Source: Siphonodentalium dalli (lineage: Eukaryota > Mollusca > Scaphopoda > Gadilida > Siphonodentaliidae). From it: DNA of 64,000 nt. The notes beneath the pieces are model-generated. The model ran no database searches. It saw only the letters and a program-made list of their open reading frames with translations, and was not told the DNA's origin. The translations under genes and the position numbers were made by a program. The stretch's first letter is position 1. Each line of letters opens with the position of its first letter. The stretch is from assembly GCA_032622095.1 (NCBI GenBank), contig CP136069.1, positions 2,825,462 to 2,889,461 on the forward strand, in the 5' to 3' direction. Below are positions 12,463-24,100 of this stretch, piece by piece.

Positions 12463-12908
12463 CAAGCCTGCAAATAGCGTGTCTGTCATTTGCAGAATGA
12501 GGTCCCCAGAGGGTGAATTTAGTGATGCTATCCCGCATAGCGGGCTAGCATCACCAAATTCACCCTCTGGAGACCTCATTCTGCTTATGCCTCATCTTCT
12601 GGGAAGTATCTTTAGTCTCAAATTAACATTGTTTTTAGTTACATTTCCCTTCTAGGAAGTTTCTATATCCCCCTAATTTGAAGAAGATAAAATTCATAAT
12701 TGAGGTGCCCAATGGGTGAACATCACCAACTTCAACTGGGGAACTTCAATCTGATCCTAGGTCTACCATAGCAGTTGAGGGCCTAAGCAGAATGAGGTTC
12801 CCAGAGGGTAAATTTAGTGATGCTAGCCCGCTGTACGGGATAGCGTCACTAAATTCACCCTCTGGGGACCTCATTCTGCAAATGACAGACACGCTGTTTG
12901 CAGGCTTG
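12463..12908. mobile_element. Family B foldback element, complete
   Basis: The ends caagcctgcaaatagcgtg and cacgctgtttgcaggcttg are inverted. Flanking octamers are aggatcaa and agaatcaa. Internal hairpins include gcagaatgaggtccccagag arms and a central tggggaacttcaatctgat segment. Confidence 0.85.
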
Positions 12909-14039
12909 AGAATCAAACTGTATTTCGTAACTGCCACATTGTACATATAACTCATATAAATCCAAGCAGGCACATACAATATTATCAAACGAGACTTTCA
13001 GTATGGGAAGTTGTACCGGCTCCACGATACCACACGCGTATCCGTACCTGTACTGACCGGTACTTTGAGAAGCATGGCCTGCATTTGACTGGTACCCGGA
13101 CTATAAACCTTGCCAATGCTCTGCGTTGGACGTTGTTATTATAGACCGGTACAGACTATCTCCATTTTGTGGACCTCCAGTCAGAATTCTGACCGGGATT
13201 AAAATAGAACAGTGCAAGCTGATTGGCTGAAATGATTTGTGTGTTGTGTTCAAAGACCCACATTTGACCAGATTCTGCCGATCTCTGGCGGGAAAAAATT
13301 ATCAAAACATATTATTTTGATATCCTACTTAAATTAGTATTTATGAATAGATATTTTAAATATGTAAATTATTTTCGCAGAACACACGAGGCAACATATT
13401 GTGTTTTGATGGGTATCCGTGTGTTGCTGTTGTCTCTCCGTTGGTTATATTTGGATCGATGACGCAAATGACGTCATCTACTTAAAGATGGCGATAGTCC
13501 GTACTGGTCTCTTATGGGAGGGCACGTCACAGAGCGATAGCGCCGTAGTGTTTCACATATGAGCCAGGGACGAGTCTAGGCCTGCATATTATTTCCACAT
13601 AAATCGTTTGGAATCAGTAACTATGCAGTAGCTGCTGTATAAATTGGGGAAACCCTGTGAAACCTATATACTTAATTGATGCTCGCCATCTGATAGGATA
13701 AAAATTCTAGACTCAGTGATTTTATGCAATCGGCATTGAGAAATGATTAGCTGCAATGTAGTTGTGATTTGATGAAACCGCGCAAAAGTTCCTGCTTCTG
13801 GTGAATATTCATTATACTATCGCGCTTTCGATGTTTATTGACTAGGTCATGTGCTATTGTTTACATTAGAGAGGTTAACGGGATTCCAAGTATTTGATTA
13901 TTTATAAAATAAAATCAAAATGTGTTTATTGGACAAAACAGTCACAGTGTGTCCATATAACGATAGGACGGGAACAAATATCATTGTATATAATAGGACG
14001 ATAGGGCGGGAACAAATATAATATATTGTAGTATATTAT
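12909..14039. other. Intron sequence without recognised features
   Basis: AT-rich, no convincing exon on either strand. Short stretches rich in taccggta resemble similar ones near 12070, possibly an old repeat into which the family B element at 12463 inserted. Confidence 0.4.
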
Positions 14040-14955
14040 ATCTCACCTGACGTGACTTTCTCGCATTCTGATTGGCTGCACACTGCTATACTATTTTACG
14101 ATATTATATCTCACGTGACTTTCTCGCAATCTGATTGGCTGCACACTGTTATACTATCGTAAAATAGTTATGCTCTTCTGCCATCGTCAAAAGATTGCCG
14201 TAAATTGTAAAATCTGCGACCAATTTCCAAAATTCATGGTAAATAAAATTGTGACAAATCGGACAGAGAAATTGTGTGAAAATTGGCACCAATGTTCGAT
14301 ATAATATAATAAATAATGAATGTCTTGTCATTGACTATGCCAAAATAGTGGTCCTGCGGCTCATGGACTATTCTTCCTCGAGGACCACTATTTTGGCATA
14401 GTCAACTCCAAGCCATTCATTATCTATATAATAGTACCCCAGTAGGATTCCTACATGCCTGCTATTCCTTTTCTATTTATAGTAACAAACTCATTTCGTG
14501 AAATCGGGTTGCCGCCTGAAGATACGGCCTATCTTCAACTAATGCCTTGTATGATAATTGTTGCAATATCATTATATCATCAGATTTATTGGTGAACTGT
14601 AATGATCTTACAAATTTCCGGCCATATATATAGCTATCCAATGTATTTAACAGTTTGTCCGTTTAGTTGGAAAGCGGCAGTTCTAATTTTGTAATGCCAT
14701 TGGACGTTATTTATAACTTCCTTTTCTGTTTTAATCGAAGTTAAGCAAGTTAACTTCTAAAATTTGCCAAAATGTCTGCTAATGACGTATTTATAGAAAT
14801 AAATGCATAAATCACGAAGAGATGCTGTTAGATGTAACTAATAACATAGTTATGCTCCCCTGCCATTGTCAAAAGATTTCCGTAAATTGTAAAATCTGAG
14901 ACGATTTCCAAAATTCACGGTAAATAAAAATAGTGTGAGAATTGGCACCAGAGCT
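14040..14955. repeat. Short tandem, inverted and direct repeats
   Basis: About 14040-14165 holds two ~67-bp units (ctgattggctgcacactg). 14335-14405 is a hairpin with arms gccaaaatagtggtcct. The ~120 bp from ttatgctcttctgccatcg to gaaaattggcacca recurs at 14848-14955. From 14960 to 15690 I see nothing. Confidence 0.7.
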
Positions 14956-15696
14956 GTTAAGTTTCACGGATTGTCCGTGAGACTCACGGATTGCTATGGA
15001 CAAAACCTCCAAAACACGGAAGACCACCCAATTTCCCGCATTGTGCAGATGCACTGTTACCGTCGGTAACATCAAGAGTAATTTCATATTCATCATTATT
15101 CAGTACTAATCAGCAATACTAATTGAGACTAATTAATGTTCACACCCCTCCGTAGCCATGCAAGCTGTCGAAAAAGTATAAACAATAGATTTAATAATGC
15201 GACTTAAATAACTACTAAGTCACAAACCATGCGAACGGATGTGTTCATTTCGTTTGCGGGTAAAACTGTATAGACGAGTCCATTTTGTACTTTCGGTTTA
15301 ACTCATGTCCGAATGTATATCCGGCCGTATCTGGTGGAACGCATGGTTTTTAACTTGGGTTCGTTTTTACTTATTTTAAACGAAGTTTCTGCTTCTTAAT
15401 TTTGTTAATAAATGGTGGAAAGTGTGCATTTCTTTTGGGGATTAAACAGTAAGATGAGTCAATTTATTCCGATTTTGTACTTTCGTTTTCACGCATATCC
15501 GGTTGTATCCGGTGGAATTCTGAGTATTTTCACTTAGTTTATACGAAGTGTCTGCTGCTTTCTCTTCATAAATGGTGGTACCTCCCATTCAGATCAGCTC
15601 TATTACAATTACAAATAGGACATTCATTACCATTTTATTTAGGTATATATATTTATAAAATAAACATAAATAGAAACTCATAAAAACTATGTAATC

Positions 15697-16052
15697 TGCA
15701 GAATGTGGTCCCCAGATGTTGAAGTTAGTGATGCTATCACACATAGCAGGCTAGCATCACTAAATTCACCCTATGGGGACCTCATTCTGCTTAGGCCTCA
15801 TCTTCTCTGGAAAGTTTCTTTATTATAAATTTCTATAGATTCTTCACATAGATTCTATTTCTTTTCGCATTGCATAATCGAGGTTCCCAATATCACAATA
15901 TTCACCATTTGGGAACTTCAATCTGAGTCTATGTCTCCCATAGCAGATATGGCGATGCAGAATGAGGTCCCCAGAGGGTGATTTACTGATGCTAGTCCAC
16001 TATGTGGGATAGTGTCACTAAATTCACCCTCTGGGGACCTCAATCTGCAATT
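15697..16052. mobile_element. Family B element lacking terminal segments
   Basis: Two subterminal palindromes (gcagaatgtggtccccagat and ctggggacctcaatctgc) flank a shortened interior. The caagcctgc ends are missing. Confidence 0.65.
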
Positions 16053-16196
16053 AGCAATTTTTTGCATCCTGGACACTGTCGGTGATAAAAATGATCAACG
16101 CGGGCCAAACAAAATCAATGCGGCGGTGCCTAAGAAAAAAATATTTAATTCTGGATGGCCTCATAGTGAGAATTGATTTTGTTAATCTGATTGCCC

Positions 16197-16584
16197 AGTC
16201 TGTCATTTGCAGAATGACGTCCCCAGAGGGTGAATTTAGTGACGCTATTCCGCATAGCGGGTTAGCATCACTAAATTCACCCTCTGGGGACCTCATTCTG
16301 CTAAAGCCCTCAACTCCTATGGTTCCCCAGTTGACGTTGGTGATGTTCACCCATGAATTTTATCTTCTGCAAATTAGGGGGATATAGAAACTTCCTAGAA
16401 GGGAAATGTAACTAAAAACAATGTTAATTTGATACTATAGATACTTCCCAGAAAATGAGGCCTAAGCAGAATGAGGTCTCCAGAGGTTGAATGGGATGCT
16501 AGCCCACTGTGTAGGATAGCATCACTAAATTCATCCTCTGGGGACCTCATTCTGCGAATGACAGACACTCTATTTGCAGGCTTG
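16197..16584. mobile_element. Family B element, left end truncated
   Basis: It starts within the terminal repeat (cagtctgtcatttgcagaat), keeps both palindromes and ends tatttgcaggcttg. Confidence 0.7.
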
Positions 16585-16609
16585 TCCGTGGTAATGAACT
16601 GTTTTTTTT

Positions 16610-16672
16610 ATATTTTTCAGTGGTTTTAAGATAGTTGTCATAATTGGTCTGTTTTTGATAATGAACTGTTTT
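16610..16672 (+). pseudogene. Decayed partial copy of the S4-S5 linker exon
   Basis: The motif tttttcag followed by tggttttaagatagttgt resembles the acceptor and start of the exon at 17105 (tcag, ggggttttaagattgt). Further on, ttgataatgaactg resembles ttgtgataatgattta of that exon. It is frame-broken and truncated where a repeat of the AGCTCAACTT type begins. I infer an old duplicate of the exon's 5' half, split by a transposon. Confidence 0.6.
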
Positions 16673-16676
16673 TACC

Positions 16677-17054
16677 TCAACTTTACTGTGTAAAGTTTGA
16701 GTTATTGCCATGGGTTGGTGTCCATCGTCGGTGCATCCGTCAACAATTTCTTTTAGCTCAGCCCACAGGCCGCATTCCTCATCCGATCATAACCAAACTT
16801 TATATGGATCTTCGGGGTCACCTCTAGATGGAAGCCATAATTTTTTTCAGAAATTCTTTTAAAAACATGGCTGCGAGCAACCATCTTCTATTTAAAATTT
16901 GAATCCATCAGCACACTCTGCAGCCAACATTTTGTTGGTGAAATGTTTCAAATGAAAATAATTTCATCTACACAATACTTTTTTACTTTTCTTCTTTATC
17001 ATTCTATTCATTGTTCAACAAGAGTTAGGGTTTCTGTCATTGACACTTTCATTA
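16677..17054. mobile_element. AGCTCAACTT-type repeat inside a duplicated exon fragment
   Basis: cctcaactttactgtgtaaa, ttattgccatgggttggtgt and the closing gtcattgacactttcatt match the longer element at 42180. Both its edges carry fragments of the S4-S5 exon start. Confidence 0.65.
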
Positions 17055-17085
17055 TTTTCCAGGATTTTAAGATAGTACATGTAGC
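17055..17085 (+). pseudogene. Second fragment of S4-S5 exon start
   Basis: The motif ttttccag followed by gattttaagatagtacatg resembles the acceptor and first bases of the exon 45 bp downstream. It sits at the right edge of the inserted repeat (16677-17054), while the similar fragment at 16610 sits at its left edge. The two may be a target-site-type duplication around the insertion. Confidence 0.55.
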
Positions 17086-17104
17086 ACCATTTTTTTTTTT
17101 TCAG

Positions 17105-17214
17105 GGGTTTTAAGATTGTCGGACCATTTGTGATAATGATTTATAAGATGATTGTTGGCGATCTTCTTCGATTTTTCATCATATACTCTGTCTTCATCAT
17201 CGGATTCTCCCAAG
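17105..17214 (+). CDS. TRPV: TRPV exon: S4-S5 linker and S5
   Basis: The exon is 110 nt. The acceptor is a T-run ending tttcag and the donor is CAAG|gtagga. The first base completes the Arg codon from the S3-S4 exon and the last base (G) begins an Ala codon finished by any of the pore exons. It encodes [20 protein letters not shown] (linker), then the S5 helix [14 protein letters not shown]. Two degraded partial copies of its 5' end lie just upstream (about 16620 and 17063), and a degraded pore exon lies 120 bp downstream. Confidence 0.92.
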
Positions 17215-17323
17215 GTAGGACCTTAATCTAATAATGAATAGGGAATCAGAATATTTGTTCCACCATTATATTTGTTCCACCATTATATTTCTTCTGCCAT
17301 TATAAATGCTCAACCATTAATGT

Positions 17324-17400
17324 TCTCTTTCAGCCATGTATATACTAATTTCACCCAAAGGTGATATTAGCATAGAGAAATTTAGCGGATAGTGTGCCAG
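17324..17400 (+). pseudogene. Decayed TRPV pore exon relic a
   Basis: A good acceptor (gttctctttcag) is followed in the correct phase by AMYIL, matching the start AMYII of the intact pore exons. The frame then diverges and reaches TAG after about 19 codons. No filter region follows. It lies 120 bp after the S4-S5 exon, the position expected for the first unit of a pore-exon cluster. Confidence 0.55.
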
Positions 17401-17506
17401 CCAAAATTGTATGGGTCTCGGTTTACATGTGTAAACATTAGCCAAAATACCTGTAAAATTATCATTGGTTTGAGTACCCTATCCATTATCACTGCTGCAT
17501 GAGTGT

Positions 17507-17939
17507 TTAACCATTTGAGTGCCAGGTCGATTTTTGTATCAACCCATATACCCTGTGCCAATGCATTCTCTTATATATGCGAGTCGACCATAGGTCGCCT
17601 CGCATATATAAGAGAATGCATTGGCCTAACATTTTTTTTTTTTTTTTTTTACAATTTTAATAATTTATTCTTATATTCTTTAACAGGCTTATTTTGTAGG
17701 TTTAGGGCCAGGGAATCTTACGTTTTTCATGGGCATCAAAATTATTACTATGAATACTTGGTGATAGTTTTGAGTTATAACATGCCCTATAGCATGCTTA
17801 AGCATACCCAAAAAAAATTCAACCAAAAGACAAAAAAAATCTAAAAAATAAAAATAAATATATATTTTTTTTCTAGGGCCGATTTTACAGAACGTAAATT
17901 AGGACCGATGAGATCGGCCCATGACACTCAAAGGGTTAA
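17507..17939. mobile_element. TTAA element with one hairpin (family A2)
   Basis: The ends are ttaaccatttgagtgcc and cactcaaagggttaa. It contains the 62-bp caatgcattctcttatata hairpin, a poly-T tract and gggccgattttacag. A second complete copy is at 49484. Confidence 0.8.
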
Positions 17940-18480
17940 TGAATTGCATAAAACCAGCCCATATATATTGACAGGTGTCAATTGCATAAAACCAGCCCAT
18001 ATATATTGACAGGTGTCAATTGCATAACACCAGCCCATATATATTGACAGGTGTCAATTGGGATGCACTAAAGTGTAAGCCCAGGCCGGCTCCAAATAAA
18101 AGATGTAAGCGTGTTATGTCGTGTTTTCTCTTTTTGGATATGAAGGAAATTTTGATTGTATGTCCGTGATTGAATATGGTATACATAAACGTTTTAAAAT
18201 TTAAAAAATGTAAAATAATTTGTGGGTTATCTGATGCATGCATCTTTTCTTTCTTGTATTCTTGTGGTGCCAATTGACCTAAAGTATGTGCTCAGTATAT
18301 TTGTCAACCAATGCTCGTTCTAATACCCACTACCTCGTGTATATTCGTATAGCATAGCTAAGCTGAATAAATTGTGATTTAAGTTGAATATGTGTCGCTG
18401 AAACTCGCATCCTGATTGGCTGAGAGTTACTAACTTTAGCTGAAACTCGCATCCTGATTGGCCGAGAGCTACTAACTTCA
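17940..18480. repeat. 37-bp x3 and ~52-bp x2 tandem repeats
   Basis: 17943-18061 holds three units of accagcccatatatattgac aggtgtcaattgcata. 18375-18480 holds two units of gctgaaactcgcatcctgat tgg. Nothing else is recognised up to pore exon 1. Confidence 0.85.
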
Positions 18481-18548
18481 GTTTTTGATTCATCAAATCT
18501 AGCTGCCATTGAAATTAAAAAAATTATTATTTCATTATTTCCTTTCAG

Positions 18549-18694
18549 CCATGTATATAATATTCCGAGGTGTGGCGTCAAACAACTTTAACTACCCACT
18601 TGAGGCAATTATGGCGATGTTCATGATGTCACTGGGAGAATTTGGTGACTTCTACGAGTCGTTTGATAGAACAAATTTCAATGTCCTTGCCAAA
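18549..18694 (+). CDS. TRPV: TRPV pore exon, alternative copy 1
   Basis: The exon is 146 nt (2 nt plus 48 codons). The acceptor is tcctttcag and the donor is AAA|gtaatt. It encodes the end of S5 (AMYIIFRG), the turret (VASNNFNYPLEA), pore helix and selectivity filter (AMFMMSLGEFGDFY) and post-filter loop ending NVLAK. TRPV channels pass cations through this filter region; GEFGD aligns with the GMGD of TRPV1. One of four intact exons sharing identical entry and exit phases and ending in LAK, so it is probably used in a mutually exclusive way. The intron that follows contains the 94-bp satellite. Confidence 0.9.
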
Positions 18695-18899
18695 GTAATT
18701 TTGAAAAAAATATTGTCAGATTTCATGGCTTACTGCAATCCCACCTTTTTTACTAAATGGATTCTCCCATTTGGTTACAACAGTATATAATGGTTTGGTC
18801 TATTATTCATCTGGAGGGATGTGCAGGCCGATTCCTATCCCTGATGGGAAATATTCATATCATAAGTTCAACAAACGAACAGTTCCTACCAATAAATAG

Positions 18900-19236
18900 A
18901 CTGATGTTTCTCGATGTGTATAACCCATAGAGAGCCCCACATAGACTGGAGCAGACAACACTCCATAGTACATGCTCCCATCTGTGTGAGGCTCCCTGTG
19001 GGTTAAACATTTGCAGCAGATAAAATCCATAATCGAGGTGCCCAATGGGTGAACATCACCAACTTCAACTGGGTACCTTCAATCTGATCCTAGGTCTACC
19101 ATAGCAGTTAAGGGCCTAAGCAGAATGAGGTCCCCAGAGAGTGAAGTTAGTGATGCTAGCCCGCTATGCGGGATAGCGTCACTAAATTCACCCTTTGGGG
19201 ATCTCATTCTGCAAATGACAGGCACGCTATTTGCAT
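18900..19236. mobile_element. Family C hairpin followed by a family B right half
   Basis: tagagagccccacatagact through gaggctccctgtgggttaa is a C element. It runs into ccataatcgaggtgcccaat and a complete right palindrome ending gcacgctatttgca of family B. Confidence 0.7.
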
Positions 19237-19559
19237 GTATTATCTGTCGTCTGCTTATGTTTCCTGAACATCCCTTCAGATGAATCATAGACCATTCTAA
19301 TATACACTTTTATAACTGATGCGAGAATCCATTCATTGAAAAAGTGTTAATTTTCAGAAGAGCTTGGTGTTCAATATTAAATATTTCCTTCATTACCTGG
19401 CCCTAACCCTCACCATATATGTCTCAATTATTCAAATATATTTTGTATAAATGTAGCTGATAACATACCACAACATACCCCATCCTGTCTCGCATGATGT
19501 CAAGCTTTCATCATAATTGTTTTTAAAGGTAGCCCTTATGAATTAACACCAGAAAACCA

Positions 19560-20450
19560 CTATTATTATACCGCTCAATCTGAACCCCACAGAGAGCCCC
19601 ACATAGACTGGAGCAGACAACATTCTATAGTGTGAGGCTCCTTGTGGGTTCGACCACTATTATTTGTACATGTTCTTCACCCAGAAATGAGATTGAAATG
19701 CTAATATAATCAGCTATATATTAAAATTTAAAAAGTGTTCATTTCATTTAGGGTTCATACAGGGTTATGGGGTGTCTCACCCCCCTCCCCAACTTCAGGC
19801 AAAATTTTCAACAGTTTCATATCTGATAAAACATTAGTTGGAAATTTCACGCCAACAATAGGTTTGAAATTGTTGTATAATTGTCCCCTGAATTTTGTTT
19901 TTGGGGACTATTATAATAGCTGGTGTCTTTACTTTGAGCTATTGGATCGAAACCAAATTTGGTATGTGAGTTTATCAGCTCAAATCCCAGGTCAAGATCG
20001 AATATGGGTTCGGTCTGCCCATTTTTGCCAGAGTGATAGCCACTTTTCAATTTAGAATCTGTCCAATGGTCTGTCTGTCCATCCATCAGTTTGGAAAGTT
20101 TCCGGATGAGAACTTTGTTTGGGCTATCGGATAAAAACCAACTTTGGTATGAGAGTTTATCAGCTCAAAGCACAAGTAAAATTTGATTATGGGTTCGGTT
20201 CGCCCATTTTTGCCAGAGTTATGTCCCCTATTATATTTAGAATCTGTCTGTCATGCGCCCATTTGTAAAGTTACTGGATGAGAACTTTATTTTGGGCTAT
20301 CGGACCGAAACCAAATTTGGTATGTGAGTTTATCAGCTCAAAACACATGTCAAGTTTATCAGCTCAAAACACATGTCAAGTTTATCAGCTCAAAACACAT
20401 GTCAAGTTCGAATATGGGTTCGGTCCACCAAATTTTGCCCAATAAGGCGA
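19560..20450. mobile_element. Family C hairpin and a degenerate internally repetitive element
   Basis: 19580-19652 is a C hairpin. 19740-20450 has three diverged units with aaccaaatttggtatgtgag tttatcagctcaaa, and a 26-bp x3 repeat (tttatcagctcaaaacacat) near 20340-20405. 20450-21060 shows nothing else. Confidence 0.6.
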
Positions 20451-21071
20451 TAATTGCGTTGTCGAAATTATACGGATGACCGATCGTCAAAAACTGCAGC
20501 AGAATTTTTTTTTATCGTCTTGATGTGTATGAACACAATGATTGAATTTCTTATATGGAAGGCTATTTTGGTGTCAATTCAACTGGGAGATCTTTAACGA
20601 CTGATAGATATCATCAGTTGTTAATATAGTTATATATAGTTATATTAATTACCATAGTTACAACATATCAAAGACGAATCAACCTCATTCTGCTCAGCAT
20701 GGCCAGTTTTTTTAGCGAAAAATCAGCGAGTTGTGTTTTAGTGAAAAATCGCTGCGAATAGCCGACATTCCATTTTTCGGCATTTGATTTGCGGTGACAA
20801 TCTGTGATTCATGACGAAACCGATGCAGCGATTTTCTGCGACAAACAGTAGTTATGTGTGTTGAATATTAATCCTCTTGACTCAAAATCGCAGCCATGTG
20901 AAATGAGGTTGTTTTGCCTTTGTTGTATTGTATATTACCAAGCTGTTTATTGTTATAACTATATTACCAGGCTGTTTTTATCAAGCTGATAATTTATTTC
21001 TGATGGCCCTTGTTATTTTACAGCGGAAAGTCAGCAGAAATTGTTTACTGCAGACCCTATATTGATTTGTT

Positions 21072-21123
21072 CTGACATTATTTTCTTCCAGCGATGTTTA
21101 TAATCTGAAAAATCTGGCGACAG
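21072..21123 (+). pseudogene. Truncated TRPV pore exon relic b at satellite edge
   Basis: The acceptor ttttcttccag is followed in phase by AMFII and then TGA. The next 25 bases still resemble the start of pore exon 2. Upstream sequence (tgttctgacattattttctt) also resembles the acceptor region of exon 2 (tgttctgacttgattttatt). The exon is cut where the 94-bp satellite begins, so satellite DNA separates this relic from the intact exon 2. Confidence 0.7.
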
Positions 21124-24100
21124 TCAACAGTGCATGATTATCTCTGCCTGAGGCTCCATACAAGCAGTGTTTGATCTGTTCCCATATGGAGCCTCAACAC
21201 ACCCAAGCAGACGACAGACATCAGTGCATGATTATCTCTGCATGGGGCTCCATACAAGCAGTGTTTGATCTGTTCCCATATGGAGCCTCAACACACCCAA
21301 GCAGACAACATGCATCAGTGCATGATTATCTCTGCCTGGGGCTCCATACAAGCAGTGTTTGATCTGTTCCCATATGGAGCCTCAACACACCCAAGCAGAC
21401 GACAGACATCAGTGCATGATTATCTCTCTCTGGGGCTCCATACAAGCAGTGTTTGATCTGTTCCCATATGGAGCCTCAACACACCCAAGCAGACAACATG
21501 CATCAGTGCATGATTATCTCTGCCTGGGGCTCCATACAAGCAATGTTTGATCTGTTCCCATATGGAGCCTCAACACACCCAAGCAGACAACATGCATCAG
21601 TGCATGATTATCTCTGCCTGGGGCTCCATACAAGCAGTGTTTGATCTGTTCCCATATGGAGCCTCAACACACCCAAGCAGACGACAGACATCAGTGCATG
21701 ATTATCTCTTACTGGGGCTCCATACAAGCAGTGTTTGATCTGTTCCCATATGGAGCCTCAACACACCCAAGCAGACGACAGTCATCAGTGCATGATTATC
21801 TCTCTCTGGGGCTCCATACAAGCAGTGTTTGATCTGTTCCCATATGGAGCCTCAACACACCCAAGCAGACGACAGTCATCAGTGCATGATTATCTCTCTC
21901 TGGGGCTCCATACAAGCAGTGTTTGATCTGTTCCCATATGGAGCCTCAACACACCCAAGCAGACAACAGGCATCAGTGCATGATTATCTCTGCCTGGGGC
22001 TCCATACAAGCAGTGTTTGATCTGTTCCCATATGGAGCCTCAACACACCCAAGCAGACAACATGCATCAGTGCATGATTATCTCTGCCTGGGGCTCCATA
22101 CAAGCAGTGTTTGATCTGTTCCCATATGGAGCCTCAACACACCCAAGCAGACGACAGGCATCAGTGCATGATTATCTCTGCCTGGGGCTCCATACAAGCA
22201 GTGTTTTATCTGTTCCCATATGGAGCCTCAACACACCCAAGCAGACGACAGGCATCAGTGCATGGTTATCTCTGCCTGGGGCTCCATACAAGCAGTGTTT
22301 GATCTGTTCCCATATGGAGCCTCAACACACCCAAGCAGACAACATGCATCAGTGCATGATTATCTCTGCCTGGGGCTCCATACAAGCAGTGTTTGATCTG
22401 TTCCCATATGGAGCCTCAACACACCCAAGCAGACGACAGGCATCAGTGCATGATTATCTCTGCCTGGGGCTCCATACAAGCAGTGTTTGATCTGTTCCCA
22501 TATGGAGCCTCAACACACCCAAGCAGACGACAGGCATCAGTGCATGATTATCTCCGGCTGGGGCTCCATACAGGCAGTGTTTGATCTGTTCCCATATGGA
22601 GCCTCAACACACCCAAGCAGACGACAGACATCAGTGCATGATTATCTCTGCCTGGGGCTCCATACAGGCAGTGTTTGATCTGTTCCCATATGGAGCCTCA
22701 ACACACCCAAGCAGACGACAGGCATCAGTGCATGATTATCTCTGCCTGGGGCTCCATACAAGCAGTGTTTGATCTGTTCCCATATGGAGCCTCAACACAC
22801 CCAAGCAGACGACATGCATCAGTGCATGATTATCTCTGCCTGGGGCTCCATACAAGCAGTGTTTGATCTGTTCCCATATGGAGCCTCAACACACCCAAGC
22901 AGACGACAGGCATCAGTGCATGATTATCTCTGCCTGGGGCTCCATACAAGCAGTGTTTGATCTGTTCCCATATGGAGCCTCAACACACCCAAGCAGACGA
23001 CAGGCATCAGTGCATGATTATCTCTGCCTGGGGCTCCATACAAGCAGTGTTTGATCTGTTCCCATATGGAGCCTCAACACACCCAAGCAGACGACATGCA
23101 TCAGTGCATGATTATCTCTGCCTGGGGCTCCATACAAGCAGTGTTTGATCTGTTCCCATATGGAGCCTCAACACACCCAAGCAGACGACAGGCATCAGTG
23201 CATGATTATCTCTGCCTGGGGCTCCATACAAGCAGTGTTTGATCTGTTCCCATATGGAGCCTCAACACACCCAAGCAGACGACAGACATCAGTGCATGAT
23301 TATCTCTCTCTGGGGCTCCATACAAGCAGTGTTTTATCTGTTCCCATATGGAGCCTCAACACACCCAAGCAGACGACAGACATCAGTGCATGATTATCTC
23401 TGCCTGGGGCTCCATACAAGCAGTGTTTGATCTGTTCCCATATGGAGCCTCAACACACCCAAGCAGACGACAGACATCAGTGCATGATTATCTCTGCCTG
23501 GGGCTCCATACAAGCAGTGTTTTATCTGTTCCCATATGGAGCCTCAACACACCCAAGCAGACGACAGACATCAGTGCATGATTATCTCCATGGGGCTCCA
23601 TACAAGCAGTGTTTTATCTGTTCCCATATGGAGCCTCAACACACCCAAGCAGACGACAGACATCAGTGCATGATTATCTCCATGGGGCTCCATACAAGCA
23701 GTGTTTGATCTGTTCCCATATGGAGCCTCAACACACCCAAGCAGACGACAGGCATCAGTGCATGATTATCTCCGTCTGGGGCTCCATACAGGCAGTGTTT
23801 GATCTGTTCCCATATGGAGCCTCAACACACCCAAGCAGACAACAGACATCAGTGCATGATTATCTCCGTCTGGGGCTCCATACAAGCAGTGTTTGATCTG
23901 TTCCCATATGGAGCCTCAACACACCCAAGCAGACGACAGGCATCAGTGCATGATTATCTCCGTCTGGGGCTCCATACAAGCAGTGTTTGATCTGTTCCCA
24001 TATGGAGCCTCAACACACCCAAGCAGACGACAGACATCAGTGCATGATTATCTCTGCCTGGGGCTCCATACAGGCAGTGTTTTATCTGTTCCCATATGGA